Assembly: GCA_019137255.1 (NCBI GenBank)
Contig: WPDH01000053.1
Location: forward strand, 175,989-239,988
Direction: 5' to 3'
Source of the DNA: Corinectria fuckeliana
Lineage: Eukaryota; Ascomycota; Sordariomycetes; Hypocreales; Nectriaceae
Length of the DNA stretch: 64,000 bases
Positions 23,359 to 34,065 of the stretch are shown here, piece after piece; positions within the stretch are counted from its first letter, which is position 1; each line of letters opens with the position of its first letter. The translations under genes were made by a program, and so were the position numbers. The notes beneath the pieces were generated by a model that worked only from the letters and a program-made list of their open reading frames with translations, had not been told where the DNA came from and did not search any database.

Positions 23359-23780
23359 TGGAAACCAGAGCCGAGGAAAATGTATAACAGATTGGACCGG
23401 CCCAGACCCTCTTCAGCCTCCAGCATGGGGAGGATAGACCCGGATTGATAGGTTACATTGGTGTTCATCGTTGATTTGTAGCATGAACCCGTTAAGAACA
23501 CTAGGAGGCAAGCGTCTGTGTCTATACGTATACGTGCAAAGCTGCGAAATCATGTAAATTCGTGGATGAGTTGTTGAATTCTGACAATATCTGTTCGACA
23601 TTCCAAAGCTATGCCTTACATTCGAGTTAATGAAAGAGGCGTCATCGTAAAGAGTCCAATTCTGACACGGAAACTATGAAACCTCAAAGGTGCATTCCTA
23701 TAAGCGCACCATTCAAACCCGCGCCCGTGAAATCAAATAGATCAAACATGCCCTTTTTGCGTGCTAATGTGACATCAAGT
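23359..23780. other. Convergent 3' intergenic region (0.4 kb)
   Basis: This lies between the stop codons of the small mitochondrial-protein gene (plus) and the PDI gene (minus). It is AT-richer than its neighbours and should carry both polyadenylation regions. No gene is seen. Confidence 0.5.
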
Positions 23781-25460
23781 TTACAGCTCATCGTGGCCCT
23801 CAGTCTTCTCCTCCTCCTTCTCGGTCTCCTCGGTGGCGGCGGGAGCGGCCTCCGAAGCGCCCTCCTCCTTAGCGGAAACGTCAGCCTTGTGCTTGCCGTT
23901 CTCCTTGACAAACTCGGCGAGGTCCTCAATGGTGCGGGAACCGCTGTAGGTGATGGGGGCATCCTTAGCACCGGCAGCGTACAGCTTGATGGTAGGGAAG
24001 CCCTGAATCTCGTCGGGAACGTCGTTGAGGGTGGCGTCAACCTTGGCGATGACAACCTTGTCCTTGAAGCTGCTGGCAGCGAACTGGGAAGCAAGGTCAT
24101 CGTACTTGGGGGCGAGAGCCTTGCAGTGACCGCACCAGGGAGCGTAGAACTCGATCAGGACATCCTTCTCGTCATCGAGGACGATATCCTTGTAGTTCTT
24201 AGCAACAACAATGGCGACGGGGCCCTCCTGGGTCTCGGGGATGGGCTCGGACTTGATGCTGGGCTCAAGCTTGCCGGCAACGAAGTCGTCAACGAAGGGA
24301 GCGATGTTGTCAAAGGTGATGGCCTTCTCCTGGTCAAAGGGGAACTTCTGGTTCTTGGCGACCTCCTGGATGGCGAACGAGGGGAACTTGTCGGTCTTGA
24401 GGTTTAGGTTGCCAGCGTGAGCGCCGAAGTTCTTGGCGTCAATGGTAGCGACGTTGAGCTTGCCCTTGTACTTCTCGGCAATGGGCTTCAGGGCCTTGCC
24501 GAGCTCCTCACGCTCCTCAGCGGTCTCAGCGAAGATGTAGGCAAGAGGAATACCAGAGGCCATGTAGCTAGAGTAGGTCTCGGGGCCGACCTCGCCAACG
24601 AGGGGGGTGGCGGCGGAGACGATGAAGGAGGAAAGAGCGTTATCGGAGAACTCCTCACCGGTGAAGATGGTCTTGCCCTCGTCGAAGCCCTTGTAGACAA
24701 CGACAGCGGGTGCCTTGACACCCTCAGCCTCGGCGACTGCGGCGTCGTTGACACCACCAAAGAGGTAGGTGTCGCGGAGACCCTCGGCCAGCGTGGTGAA
24801 GGTAGTGTTGGAGGTCTTGTCATCAGCGGCCAGGTAGGCAACGACAACAACCTTGTCGGCGGTCTTGAAGTCCTCGAGGGTGTCCTTGGTCAGGATAGAG
24901 ACGGCGGGGAGGGACTGCTTGATCATGTAGGAGGTGATGCTAGCGATTTCGATTAGCTTACACGATGAAGACTGGGAGGATGGCAGTGCAGCACTTACCC
25001 AGGAGCCTTGCGCTGGCCAGTGTAGGGAGTGTTGTTGTCAAGGCCACGGAAGACCTTGAGGGTAGGGTAGCCCTCAACACCGTAGCTCTTGCAGAGGTCA
25101 GCCTCCTCAGTGCAGTCGATCTTGGCGAGCCTGATGTTCTTCTCCTTGAGGGTGGTTGCAGCCTCCTCGTACTCGGGGGCGAGGGCCTTGCAGTGGCCGC
25201 ACCAGGGAGCGAAGACTGTCGGGAGGGGTTTGTCAGCAGCTGCTACACGAGTCCATCATGGGAGAAAGCATCATGGGGTTTGCTGAAAGGAGCAGGGCAG
25301 ATGCAGATGAAGACTTACACTCAGCAAGGACGAGAGGGTTCTCCTTGACGAACTCGTCAAAGGTAGCCTGGGTCAGCTGGTGGACATCAGACTCGTCGGC
25401 GGCAGAGGCGACGGCAGCGAAAGCTGCCATGAGGCCGCAGGCGATGCGCTTGTGAAGCAT
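23781..25460 (-). CDS. pdi1: Protein disulfide isomerase (ER lumen)
   Basis: Exons are 25460-25319, 25215-24999 and 24939-23781, giving 505 residues. Introns are 103 and 59 nt, both with GTAAGT donors. The N-terminus is a signal peptide (residues 1-20). Two active thioredoxin domains carry APWCGHC: Cys53/Cys56 near the N-terminus and Cys389/Cys392 near the C-terminus, with two redox-inactive thioredoxin-like domains between them. An acidic Ala/Glu-rich tail ends in HDEL, the ER-retrieval signal. It forms, breaks and reshuffles disulfides in secretory proteins. Size and domain order (a-b-b'-a') match the family. Very strong codon bias suggests abundant expression. No clear unfolded-protein-response element was found upstream by eye. 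Confidence 0.96.
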
Positions 25461-26943
25461 GATGGGCTGTCAATTGGAAGCGGGTATCCTGCAAAGAAAA
25501 GAAGAAGTCTCGCTGGATAACAGACAAGAGGACAGATGGAGGAGGGAAGATGAGAGCAGGCGAAGAGATGGATGTGGGAGGTTTTGTACCAGAGGCTGTG
25601 TGGGCAGTTGGCGGAAGGCTGGACATTTGACCTGAGACGGCTGGGTCAATTGAACAAGTGTCCCCTTCCCACGGCTGAATCATGATGGATGGCGGGCCCG
25701 TGGAGGCCACCTAAGGTGGTTGCGCGGGGGGAGGCCCCTACTCACAGTGCTAGCTAGAAGCTCCAGGCGGCTCATCGACCCCTCCAGCGGCCGTCAGTGC
25801 TCTCATAAGCGCTCCCACAGCGGGCTTCCAGGGGGTAGCTACAGGGGTTCTCACCCAATAGGCTGAGCTGCCCTGTGAGTGCGCCACCGCCAAGTGAAAC
25901 CCCCAGACCATCAGTCCATGGTCCCGCTCGTCGTTATAAATCCATAATTCCGGCTCCAGCTTGTATGTATGTAGCAGCCGTATCAGCCCTGCGTGTCCTC
26001 CGCTCTCCATCTGTAACACCTTAGGGATTAAGTATCTCAATTCAAGTAGGCTCTCTGCTCGTAAGATGGCTGTGCTCCTTGATTACCAAGAGGCCACGTC
26101 GAAGGTTCGTGCCACCGTTGCTTGTCCCTATAGCCCCGGAGCTTCGGCCCCCACCTAACCCAGCCTCGTTGGAATTCAAGAGGCGGCTGTCGTGCTTAGC
26201 ACTATTCGCTCTTTACTTATTTATAAATCAGTGTATAAGGTCACGCCCGTTCTTGTTCTTATTATTCACCTAAAAGCCCAAGAGCGCGTTTAACGATGGG
26301 CGGCTCTAGGAGCGTCGTCATGTCTGCCGAGGCGACGTGTTTGCTTCGCAACTTACCGGGTACCGTATCCCATACCTGCTCCGTCCCTCTCCATGCATTC
26401 CAACTAAAATTCCACGAGTCCTGCCTGCAGTTCATACTGTAACTTCACTGTGAAAGAGATTGGGGGGGGGGGTAGTATGCTGCTGGATTGTCTTGCATAT
26501 AGGTTTTTGTGACGGAGCAGAACATTTCAAGGCCCGTCTTCACTGGGCGGTGATGCATTCTCTCGCCGTGTCTGCCCACGTAAAGTACTCCGCTAAACAA
26601 GCTCCGCCCTCTACCGGCCCCACTCAACCGGCGCTATAGCCTCCGATACCCCAAAAACGGTCAGAATCCACGGGGCGTCTCCCGTTGTACGAGTCGGGCA
26701 TTCGGCCATAATCAACGTTTGCAAGACATACACTGTCCTTTGGCTACTTTGCTGGTACGGAAATCAAGTCAACTCGAGAAGTTGAATGGTTGAAAATTGC
26801 CAAGCTAAAGATGGTGTCTGACATCATACTTTGAGACTTCTTGACTACCCATACACTGATCATTATGATATTCACCATTAAATTTAAATACCTTTCTTTT
26901 CGCTCTTCTATTCTATGCTTGTTTACTCTAGTCTATTGAACGA
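25461..26943. other. Intergenic between PDI promoter and ene-reductase 3' end (1.5 kb)
   Basis: The left part is the PDI promoter and includes the 13-bp palindrome CCACCTAAGGTGG (25707-25719). An unexplained minus-strand frame occupies 25750-26082 and is listed separately. A G-run lies at 26462-26471. The remainder shows no gene. Confidence 0.5.
25750..26082 (-). other. Unexplained open frame, protein-like but no start codon
   Basis: The frame is open from just after a TAA (26085-26083) to a stop at 25750 and would encode about 110 residues. Composition is that of a folded protein, with Trp/Tyr-rich stretches such as EPELWIYNDERDHG and SSAYWVRTPVATPW. The only internal ATG (at LQMESGGHAG) lies well downstream of the open 5' end. 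It may be a remnant of a gene or transposon, or an exon whose partners I cannot place. I do not recognise a family. Confidence 0.25.
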
Positions 26944-28269
26944 TTACAAGACATGCTTGGCAATTCCTCGGGATCGTTGTTGGGCCTTGGGCTTCGGCGG
27001 CGCCCGGTGATACTGGTTTGCCCACTTCACCGGCACACTCAACTCATGCGCCACTCGGAGGACCCAGTTCGGCTCCCGCAGGAACTGCCTTGCCGCCTGC
27101 ACGAGATCCGCCGAGGGCTCCTGGTCCTCCTGGACCACCGACTCGGCGAACTCGGCCTCTGTGATGACACCCACCGCAGCGATGAGCAGGTCCAAGCCCT
27201 CGGCGCGCACGGCGGTGCGGATCTGACGAGCCAGGTCCGTCTGGAAGGTCTGCGACACCTTGATCTTCTGCTTCTCGTTGTTGCCGCCGCTGCTGACGTC
27301 GAGCACGTCGACGCCCAGAGCAGGGAGGAGCTTGGCCAGGCGGATGGTCTCCTCGATGTCCCAGGAGGGCTCGCCGGCGTACTCGACCCATTCGGTGGCC
27401 GAAACTCGCACCCAGAGGGGTGTGTCCTCGGGAATGACGGCCCGCACCGCCTGGATGGTCTCAGTCAGAAAGCGGGTTCGGTTTTCGAAGCTACCGCCGT
27501 ACTGGTCTGTCCTTTTCTGTATCACTAGTTAGAAAGGCTTGCTTGCTTGTATGCTAAAATGTGATGGAGAACTCACGTTGGAGGTTGGTGACAGAAAGCT
27601 GGTGTGGAGGTAGCCGTGTGCGCCGTGGATCTCGATAACATCGACACCAGCCTTGACAGCTCGCACAGCAGCATCGACGAAGCTCTGAACAAGGCCCTTG
27701 ATCTCCTCCACTGTGAGTTCATGGGGCTTCGCGTGGTCATCTGCGAACGGGATAGTACTAGGACCAACGACGTCGTCCGCCCACCCGCCTACGCTTTCCG
27801 GGGCGAGCGCCTTGTTGACGGTGCCGCCAATCCAGGGAGCCAGGGTGCTGGCCTTGCGTCCCGCATGGGCAAGCTGGACGGATATCTTTGAGTTCTGGCT
27901 GTGGATGAAGTCGGCGATGCGCTTCAGGGGCGCAATCTGGCCATCCTCCCAGAGGCCCGAGTCTTCGGGGGAGATGCGGCCGCGGGGCTCGACGGCGGTG
28001 GCCTCGACGGTGACGAGGCCGGCGCCGTGCAGGGCGAACTGGCCGAGGTGGACGAGGTGGAAGTCGGACAGGTAACCATCTCGAGCGCTGTATGTGCACA
28101 TAGGCGAGACAACGAAGCGGTTGTGGAGGGTGACGCCGCGGATCCGGAGTGGCTTGAAGAGCGTCGGGGCTGAGGCGGGGTCGAGCGCCGAACCGGCCGG
28201 AGGCTCCTGCGCCGGGGTGAAATATGGGACGCCGGGGGCGGCCTTGTTTTCAAGGTCCGAGACAGTCAT
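26944..28269 (-). CDS. NADH:flavin oxidoreductase, YqjM-like old yellow enzyme
   Basis: Exons are 28269-27577 and 27516-26944, giving 421 residues. The 60-nt intron has a GTGAGT donor, and the acceptor GATACAG joins SPTSN to KRTDQYGGSF exactly as in the family. An FMN-binding TIM barrel spans the protein: the N-terminal strand with SPMCTYSA (Cys58, the YqjM-type flavin-tuning Cys), QLAHAGRKAS, the substrate-binding IHGAHGYLHTSFLSP, and the phosphate-binding C-terminal region (LIAAVGVITEAEFAE). Known chemistry: NAD(P)H-dependent reduction of activated C=C bonds in enals, enones and nitro compounds. No targeting signal is seen, so it is probably cytosolic. The physiological substrate cannot be inferred. 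A metabolic or detoxification role is more likely than a biosynthetic cluster, because the neighbours are housekeeping genes. Confidence 0.88.
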
Positions 28270-30227
28270 GGTGGGTTAACTAGAATAACTAGCAAAGTAT
28301 GCTTAGGACGAGAGCCTTTTTTATCAAGGGAAGAGGAAAGGCCAGAAAGGGGTTGTCGATAGTTTTAATCTTCAGCACCAACAACCATCCACAGGGGAGG
28401 GGAGAGGGGTTTAAGTAGCGTTCTCGTCTGCAACAAGACTCGGGGCTTTGAAATCGGGTTTTAGATATGAATCGTGCGATGGCGAGCTTCTGCAATACTG
28501 CCCGTCTTGGAAAGGGCCCACGGCCGTTCGCAACTCTAACCCCATTGCGTGGTGTCTTGGTGCGCGGTGAGCAGATGGATTGATAAGCACGATGACGTGC
28601 GACAAAACACTCCAGCAAGTAGCCAACTCAGAGCCAGTCAAGACTACTAGATTACCTGGTGGATCTAATCTAGTGTATTTGGAACGCACATGGCATTTGA
28701 TAACTAACTCTCGTCATCGACCGACACCAGCCACTTTAATGGATTTTCTCGGAACAAAAAATTCCAATTGATGAATAAGCCAACGCATACTCCGTACTCT
28801 TTGAGTTCATAAAGCTTGCCGGCGTGTCAGATATACACGCTGATGAACAGTGGTGTAAATAACCGAGGATTCTCTTTCTAGTCAATTCGGATTCCAAATC
28901 CCGAGGACTCTCCGTAACGCTAAAGCGAGTACCCATTAGATATGTACCCGTAACGAGGCGACGTGTCGGATTATCCTCACCTGAATCATTGACTTTAATG
29001 AGAATTTTCAAGCCCGCTTTTCCGTGCTAGTTTCTACTTCCACCGTTCCTCGGGTTTTTAAAAACTATGATATTGTTGCTGATTTTCTAGCCTTTGCCAA
29101 CAGCCTTATCGCTTACCGTCAGCGACTTGATATGCCGAAACAAGGCGATAAACACCCAGTCTCCAAATTCAATGTTCAGGCTAGGGAGGAGAAACGGCCG
29201 AGGATAATGTTCTTCATCGTAAAGGAATTATTAATTTTATCAATACACAATTCCAGAGATACGTAATAATAGCAATTACTTTACAAGTAACGAACAAACC
29301 TCGAGAGGTCGTGGCTATTTCTCTCCATAAAGTCTTAGGCCCAGTCCCTTCTCTTGCTTTCAATTAGGTTCCCCCTAGTATTGGTATGTCAACCGCGATA
29401 CATTACGATGAGCTGGAACTAAGTATACACGAGGGCTTGATGATGGACTGTGAGCCAACAGGAATGAAGTTTCGACAACTGAAACGAGCTCTTCGGTTTC
29501 ATGGGCGTAGATCTTGGGGCAAAGAGGGCAGGCATGGATTTGTCCCTCGCGTCTCATCTGTTCATCTAATCTATGCTCGTCTCTTCATTGCCGAGAGCTC
29601 ACTGTAGCCGCACAAGCAGCATGTGTGTATCGGACCAGAAAAGCCTCTCCGGCTCGGGATTGGCCTAAAGTACCTTCTTCCTCCGCCACACTCCCAAAGC
29701 TCAAAGCTACACCGCGTCCCCGCCGTGTCAATGATGACCACTACGTGCAAGTTAAACATAGAACAACGTGGTACACACGAGGGAAGAAACATCCGAACCA
29801 ACCAACAATAGTCACAGCCCTGTCGATCCCCCTCGCATTAAATGTCACCCCCAATGTCTACACCTCAAGAAACTACGTCACGACGAAAGGGAGCGCTCTG
29901 AATGCTTACTCGTCCTAAGCTCATCTACATGAGGCTATGGTCAAATAGAGATGCGACGATGCTACAGATGGAAAGTCTTTTGGTGTGCTCCGTGATACCA
30001 AGAGCGATTACTTTTGACGAGCCACTGATAGTAGGTTCACGAAATATCATTCAATCTTCCAACTACCTAGCCTGTTCCTGATAGCTACAAGTCAAAACTC
30101 CGGATATTGTTCCCTCACTTGCATTCGGCTGACGTATAGACCAAATCTTAGGCCCGTTAAAATCCTACAGCTCTATCCACCTTCTATATCTCGTCTTATC
30201 TATCCACGCATCACTCGACATCTCGAT
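28270..30227. other. AT-rich intergenic region, no supported gene (2.0 kb)
   Basis: This lies between the ene-reductase promoter and the 3' end of the CCP1 gene. Around 28700-29290 the sequence is noticeably AT-richer than the coding neighbours and holds only short frames, with TACTCCGTA at 28790-28798. It may contain decayed repeats, but none was recognised. Confidence 0.5.
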
Positions 30228-31432
30228 TTAAGCGGAGGTAGGCTTGAAGGTCCATCGGGTGTTCTCGGTACCTTCGGCGAAAGGGACGCCAAGCTCGAAC
30301 AGGCGGAGGACGACAGAAGAGAAGTCCTTGAAGAAGGCGTCGTTGTCCTTGGCGTACTTCTCAACCCAAGACCTAAACTTCTTGTCCTCGATAAGAGCCA
30401 TGTCGGTAGGCAGCATCATCAGGGTCTTAGTGCTCTTGTCCTCGTACTGTGGAGACAATCCGGTTAGTTCATCGACGTTGTTTCCATGTACATTAAATAT
30501 TGTCTTACCTGAGCGGGGCCGTTCCACTTCTTCCACTGCCACTTCTCCTCGACAAGGAGGCGGTAGTAGTCGTTGGTCAGGACGGTAGGTGAAAAGGTCC
30601 AAGGACCATCGAAGCCAGATCGGTCAGTATGGCAGCGGCCGAGAGCGTGGGCTCCAGAGAGGGCAACGATATCCTGGTCGTTGAAGCCCATGCGGTAGAA
30701 GATGTCTCGGAGGTGGCCATAGGACTTGGTGGCATCGGGAAGACGGCCATCAGGGGAGCAGGCGGTGATGTCGCGATCAGAGCGGCCAGGTCGGTAAGGG
30801 ATGGTGGGGCCCTGCATCTCCTGGATGGCGCAGACGCCGCCAAGGATCCAGAGATCGGAGTAGGTGATCCAAGGGAACTTCTCTGTAAGTCTCAGTCAGC
30901 ATCACAGAAACTGGGCCACGAAATCTCCCCGGGTAGAGGACTAACCCTTGACAGGATCAAGGAACTTGCGCGCGGCAAGCAGACCGGCATTGGCGCCGTG
31001 CTCAGACTCTGGGGCGAATCGCATGGTGGCGCCGTTGCTGCCACCAGTGCCAGTGGCCTTGTCGTAGGTGCCGCTGGCGTGCCAGGCGAGGCGGAGGAGG
31101 ACGGGGCCGAAGCTGCCGTCATCGTAGTCGTCGTTCTCCTCGAGGCGGGCGGCAATCTCATTGTAGACCTTCTGGTAATCCTCCTTGGTGGGGTTGACAA
31201 CCTTGGCAGAAGCAGCGGTAGGAATGCCATTGCCGAGGAAGTAGTATCCAGCACCACCGGCGACAGCAGCACCAGTCAGCCAGATCCAGAGAGAGGAGGA
31301 CTTCTGGGCAGGCTCCGAGGAGTAGTAGCGGCGGCCATGTTGGCGGAAAGCCTGGCGAGGGGCCACGGAGAAGGCGTTACGGGCAGAGGCGCGAGTCGCC
31401 GCGCGGACGAACTGACGAGATGCGGAGGCCAT
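30228..31432 (-). CDS. ccp1: Cytochrome c peroxidase, mitochondrial
   Basis: Exons are 31432-30946, 30882-30509 and 30446-30228, giving 359 residues. Introns of 63 and 62 nt have GTTAGT and GTAAGA donors. Residues 1-40 form an Arg/Ser/Ala-rich presequence; a membrane-sorting segment (SSLWIWLTGAAVAGG, about 46-66) follows, as expected for bipartite targeting to the intermembrane space. The haem peroxidase domain holds the distal triad Arg114/Trp117/His118 in LLRLAWHASG and the proximal-His motif ALSGAHALGRCH. It reduces H2O2 using cytochrome c. The ATG is preceded directly by CACCTTCACAG, which could be a 5' UTR intron acceptor. Confidence 0.95.
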
Positions 31433-34065
31433 CTGTGAAGGTGTGAGTATGAGATTGATGTCTTGTTGGTGCTGGCGAAGAGCGAGAAAGCTTTGGATAT
31501 AGAATATGAGGTGATGGGGATCAGAAAGTGTGGCAATCAGCAACAGAGAGCAAACAGAGGCTGCAGGCTGATAGGGATGTGGATGTGAATTTAGGATTGG
31601 ATGTCATGATAGATGTACGTACCTTTGATCCGAGGCGATATCGAGACAGTGAGAAGGACTGGGAAGGAGACTAATGAAGCTTCGCGGAGGAGAAGGAAAG
31701 GCGGAGGGAAAGGGAAAGAGAACGAGGAAGACAAGGGGAGACTGGGGAGATGGAGGTGAAAATGGATATGGAAGGGAGTGCCGAATGTTTTGGGGCAACG
31801 GGCCCGGAACTGGCAGCTGCTGCCGAGTCAATGCAACGAGCTTCTCCGGCGACGTCCCCAGCTTCGATGGAAGGCGGCAGAAGACACCCCTGCAAAGCAA
31901 TACATTCTACTGTACCTACCTAAGCAGTTCTACTACATAGGCCTACGTGCCTACTAGGCGTAGTGGTTTATGACCTAGCACGGGCACAGCGGTCTTCCAT
32001 GCGGTACATCCCCTCCAACTGTTGAGTTGAGTTGAGGACCCTTGGACCCTGAAAGCCGCTGGCAGCCCGCCCGTTGGAACCTGGGTTTTGGCACATGGAT
32101 TGGATCACAGTTTCCTGCGGCTTCGGGAGGGAGGGCGCGGAAGCCGGACCTACAGTAAGTTACTGCCCTGAAGCCGCTGGGGCGTCCCTCTTCGACCCGG
32201 AGCGGCATTGAAATTGGCCTCCGCTGACTGGCTCAGCGTGCTAGCGGACCCGCGGTGGACGTGGCGGGCGTGGTGGGGAGTCAGCGCCCTGTGGAGTCGC
32301 TGAGGGCCAGTGGGCCTTGGTCATGAGAGTTTGCTCGCCTGTGAGAGGCCGAGCAACAAGCAAGAAACGACTGCAGGATAACGACGACCAGATTTCTCGA
32401 CCAGAGTGTTTCGGCGGACAGATGGATTGCAGTTTTGGCTCCCGTTTCCGGCTTAGCTTTTGCAGATGCTGTCACTGAGCTGCTAGCCCTGACGCCCCTC
32501 GGAATGCTCTCGGCATGTGGCCCACGGAGGGAAACTCGACTGGTGTGAAGCGTGGAATGATACGGAGGGGGATTAACCTAGGCCTACGGAGTACACTACA
32601 CTACATTTAGGCACACAAGCGGCTTACGCACATGGCATATGAGAACCCTGGACCCTTGATTCCAATGGACGTCCATAGAGACCCTCGGCAATCACTCGAC
32701 CTCGCCTTGATATTGCGACATCCCCCAAACTCGAGTCCATATGCTAATAATATTCCGGTCCAAGCCTGCATCTACCCTCCTTATCTCTACCGAAACATCA
32801 CGCTCCCTATGTATCAAAAGCTACAAAGTACCAATTGGTCCAACTCCGGGACTTTAAACTCCCCTAGCGGAACCCACCGAGAGCAGGGTATGAAAAGCGA
32901 GGAAGTGCCGTGTTAGTGCGTGCTGGATTTGTCATCTTGGTCCCGATCATGGAGTCGCCGCGAAGCTTATGGCATGCCACTTGCGCTTGCGCGCTCGTAC
33001 TGTGTCTGTTCACCGAGAACTCGACAGTTGGCCGTGTTCCCAACCGAGTATCCCAGCTCAGCGGTCCCGAGTACAGTATGAGCTGGTGTGCCCGGTACTA
33101 CGCGAATTGTCCGGGTCCCTGTTCACATTCTCGTCATCCGTGAGACATCACCCGAACCGAACCATCTTTACCGAGGGTGAGTCTTGAGGGGTGTGCCGAG
33201 TTGAATTCGTCTTGATTTTGCTACATTGGTGCGAATGGTACCTCAACATTGGACTCTAATAAAGATGATGGTCAATTGACAAGATGGATCAACAACTGTC
33301 ACTCACAGCGCAGTGGGTCAACAAGCGTATCCCTTCCCCCAGCTTTGAATCTCACTCATCTCACACCTTTCTTTTCGTGCTCCTCTGTCCCCAGATCCCA
33401 GATCCAGCTACCGCCGTCTCGGATACCGCCGGCAGTGGCTCGGCGCACGGCGGCATCCCAATCTCCAATTCCCACGCGGAATTCCTCAACTTGTTTCCCC
33501 GCCAGGCGCCCTCTTCCGAGCTCAATCCTCCGAACGAGCTCCGCTCAACTCCGGGTGGATTTCGCGGGGAGGGGGGCGCTCTCTCCTCTACCCATCAACT
33601 GGTAAGCGTCGCCGAGACCTTCCATGAAGAGCCTAGGAGCCTTTTTGCCATGCGCTGCATTGAAATAGCCTGCAGACTCGTGGGGTGCAAGTGCCCCGGC
33701 TCCCTCAATTGCGAACGGAAAGAATCCCCATGTTTCGGCTTCTCCTCCGAGACCTCCATGGTTCAGTACTTAGACTAGTTAAGGTAACGAACAGCCTAAG
33801 AGTGTTAAGAAATGCTGCAGGGTCCAAACTCACACGCCTCCATGGCTTCAACTCGCAAGTGAAACATTAGAGTAACTGATCTTTGTGTGAATTGTTGAGC
33901 CTTGACGTATATAGTACACCCCACCACCGATCGCTTCCATCCAAGCCTATCGCCGCACTAACCCCAGAGGCCCCCAAGTATTATGCTACACGTTATTATA
34001 CCCCTAATACGTTCTATCCTTTAAACCAGCTGGAGCGCGTTCGTCCTCCCACAATGATTCTTCTC
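31433..34065. other. Intergenic, CCP1 promoter and beyond (2.6 kb)
   Basis: No supported gene. An inverted CCAAT (ATTGG at 31596-31600) sits 164 bases upstream of the CCP1 start and would suit HAP-complex control of a respiratory gene; this is inference. A TACGGAGTA copy occurs near 32586. Longer frames at 33249-33778 look like chance frames in Pro/Ser-rich sequence. Confidence 0.45.

Noticed and set aside
23676..24956. Two long plus-strand frames opposite PDI
   Set aside because: They are shadows of the strongly codon-biased PDI exon; Leu/Gly/Val-rich with no motifs.
26944..31432. Ene-reductase plus peroxidase as a redox or biosynthetic cluster
   Set aside because: The peroxidase is the housekeeping mitochondrial CCP1 and the genes are 2 kb apart with separate promoters; no biosynthetic core enzyme is nearby.
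30629..31438. 269-codon plus-strand frame
   Set aside because: Antisense of cytochrome c peroxidase.
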